Assembly (NCBI RefSeq): GCF_008180155.1
Contig: NZ_VSZS01000065.1
Span: 62,001-126,000, forward strand
Source: Neoaquamicrobium microcysteis
GTDB lineage: Bacteria > Pseudomonadota > Alphaproteobacteria > Rhizobiales > Rhizobiaceae
DNA length: 64,000 bases
Direction: 5' to 3'
The notes below the pieces were generated by a model. The model did not search any database. It had not been told where the DNA came from and saw only the letters and a program-made list of their open reading frames with translations. Positions 63,125 through 64,000 of the stretch are shown one piece after another. The stretch's first letter is position 1. Every line of letters begins with the position of its first letter. The translations under genes were made by a program, and so were the position numbers.

Positions 63125-63940
63125 CTACCCGGCGAGGTACTTTCCCGCCGCATACATCGCCACGGCTGCCGCGTTCGACACGTTGAGCGATCGGATCGCG
63201 CCCGGCATGTCGAGGCGGGCGAGCGTGGTGACGGTGTCGCGCGTCTTCTGGCGCAGGCCCTTGCCCTCAGCGCCCAGAACCAGCGCGATCCGCTCGCCCG
63301 AAAAGCTCTTTTCGAGTTCGGCAGGCCCTTCGGAATCGAGCCCGATGGTCTGGAAGCCCGCCTCGTGCAGCTCGCCCAGCGCGTCGGCAAGGTTGCGCAC
63401 CTCGATATGGTCGATATGCTCCAGCGCGCCGGAGGCGGATTTGGCGAGCACGCCGGTCTCGGCCGGGCTGTGCCGCCCCGTGGTGATGAGCGCGCCCGCG
63501 CCGAAGGCCACCGCCGAGCGCATGATGGCGCCGACATTGTGCGGGTCGGTCACCTGGTCGAGAACCAGCACCAGCCGCGTGTCGGAAAGCGCCGACAGCG
63601 GCTTGGGCTTCAGCGGCTCGGCCTCCACCAGAACGCCCTGATGCACGGCATCGGTGCCGGCGATCCTGTCGATGTCGCGCGGCTCGACGATCTCGGCGGG
63701 GAAGGGGAACGACAGCGGCTCGGAAAGCTCCAGCCGCGCCAGCGCGTTGCGCGTCACCAGCATGCGGCGCAGGCGGCGCGCCGGGTTGTCGAGCGCGGCG
63801 CGAACCGTGTGCAGCCCGTAGAGCTGCACCAGCCCGTCGCCGGGCCGCTCGCCCTCCTGATGCACGCGGTCGCGATGCGCGCGGCGCAGGCGCGCATAGT
63901 GGGTGTCTTTGGGCGTTCCGGACTTGGGGTCTTTCTTCAT
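63125..63940 (-). CDS. rlmB: 23S rRNA (guanosine-2'-O-)-methyltransferase RlmB
   Basis: A SPOUT methyltransferase modifying G2251 of 23S rRNA. The 271-residue protein begins with a charged tail, then a substrate-binding L30-like domain (LVQLYGLHTVRAALDNPARR) and the SPOUT domain with the three motifs LDQVTDPHNVGAIMRSA, LVLGAEGKGLR and SLNVSNAAAVAMYA (knot and AdoMet site). ATG 63940; its promoter should lie at the right edge of the window. Confidence 0.94.
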   Translation of the reverse strand: MKKDPKSGTPKDTHYARLRRAHRDRVHQEGERPGDGLVQLYGLHTVRAALDNPARRLRRMLVTRNALARLELSEPLSFPFPAEIVEPRDIDRIAGTDAVHQGVLVEAEPLKPKPLSALSDTRLVLVLDQVTDPHNVGAIMRSAVAFGAGALITTGRHSPAETGVLAKSASGALEHIDHIEVRNLADALGELHEAGFQTIGLDSEGPAELEKSFSGERIALVLGAEGKGLRQKTRDTVTTLARLDMPGAIRSLNVSNAAAVAMYAAGKYLAG

Positions 63941-64000
63941 GGCGTCTCTATAGCGGTGCTGCCGGGGCTTGCATACGGGCAGCGAACGGCACGCGAAAAT

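Overview
The window looks like chromosome of a GC-rich alphaproteobacterium of the order Hyphomicrobiales, most like the Phyllobacteriaceae (Mesorhizobium or Aquamicrobium type). The grounds are the gene order amiC-mrcA-prfB, a complete suf operon behind an iron-control-type palindrome, an anti-Shine-Dalgarno small RNA of an alphaproteobacterial type, and the overall protein style. The genus is an inference.

Layout. (1) 0.3-17.5 kb is housekeeping and cell wall: amidase, PBP1A, prfB with its programmed frameshift, an M23 peptidase, a Bcp peroxiredoxin with a 25-residue membrane protein, a giant AsmA/YhdP-like protein, tyrS, anmK, a surface-sugar acyltransferase of different base composition, radC and map. 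(2) 17.5-30 kb is catabolic. A FAH-type hydratase and an aldehyde dehydrogenase come first, then small regulators and a small RNA. A TetR gene then faces an operon that encodes a shikimate/quinate dehydrogenase, an SMP-30 lactonase, a TRAP transporter with two tandem binding proteins, type II dehydroquinase and a 3-dehydroshikimate dehydratase. Together these can import quinate or shikimate and convert it to protocatechuate. (3) 30.9-44.0 kb is a 13-kb integrated mobile element in tRNA-Glu. It has 55-bp att repeats, a tyrosine integrase, duplicated integrase-arm-like sites, a ParB-like protein, AlpA, a RepB-like primase, a P4-type helicase, a large inverted-repeat candidate origin, and cargo of small unknown, secreted or membrane proteins. 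No capsid, terminase, relaxase or conjugation genes are seen. (4) 44-56 kb holds a DUF882-type lipoprotein, an alpha/beta hydrolase and the suf operon (nifS-like, sufB, C, D, S, DUF59, sufA), then a GFA protein, a TfoX-like protein and a DEAD-box helicase. (5) 56-64 kb holds nadK, a remodelled tRNA-Thr locus with a HigBA toxin-antitoxin, an IclR regulator facing the glyoxylate operon gcl-hyi-glxR, and rlmB.

The least explained and most interesting parts are in the mobile element. One is a leader RNA in which a hairpin loop can pair with the Shine-Dalgarno of the primase gene. Another is a 24-bp perfect inverted repeat with 9-bp iterons just after the replication genes. The third is the pair of 27-bp repeats that would flank the core in the circular form. 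All functional calls rest on reading the sequence and knowledge of families; no database search was run.
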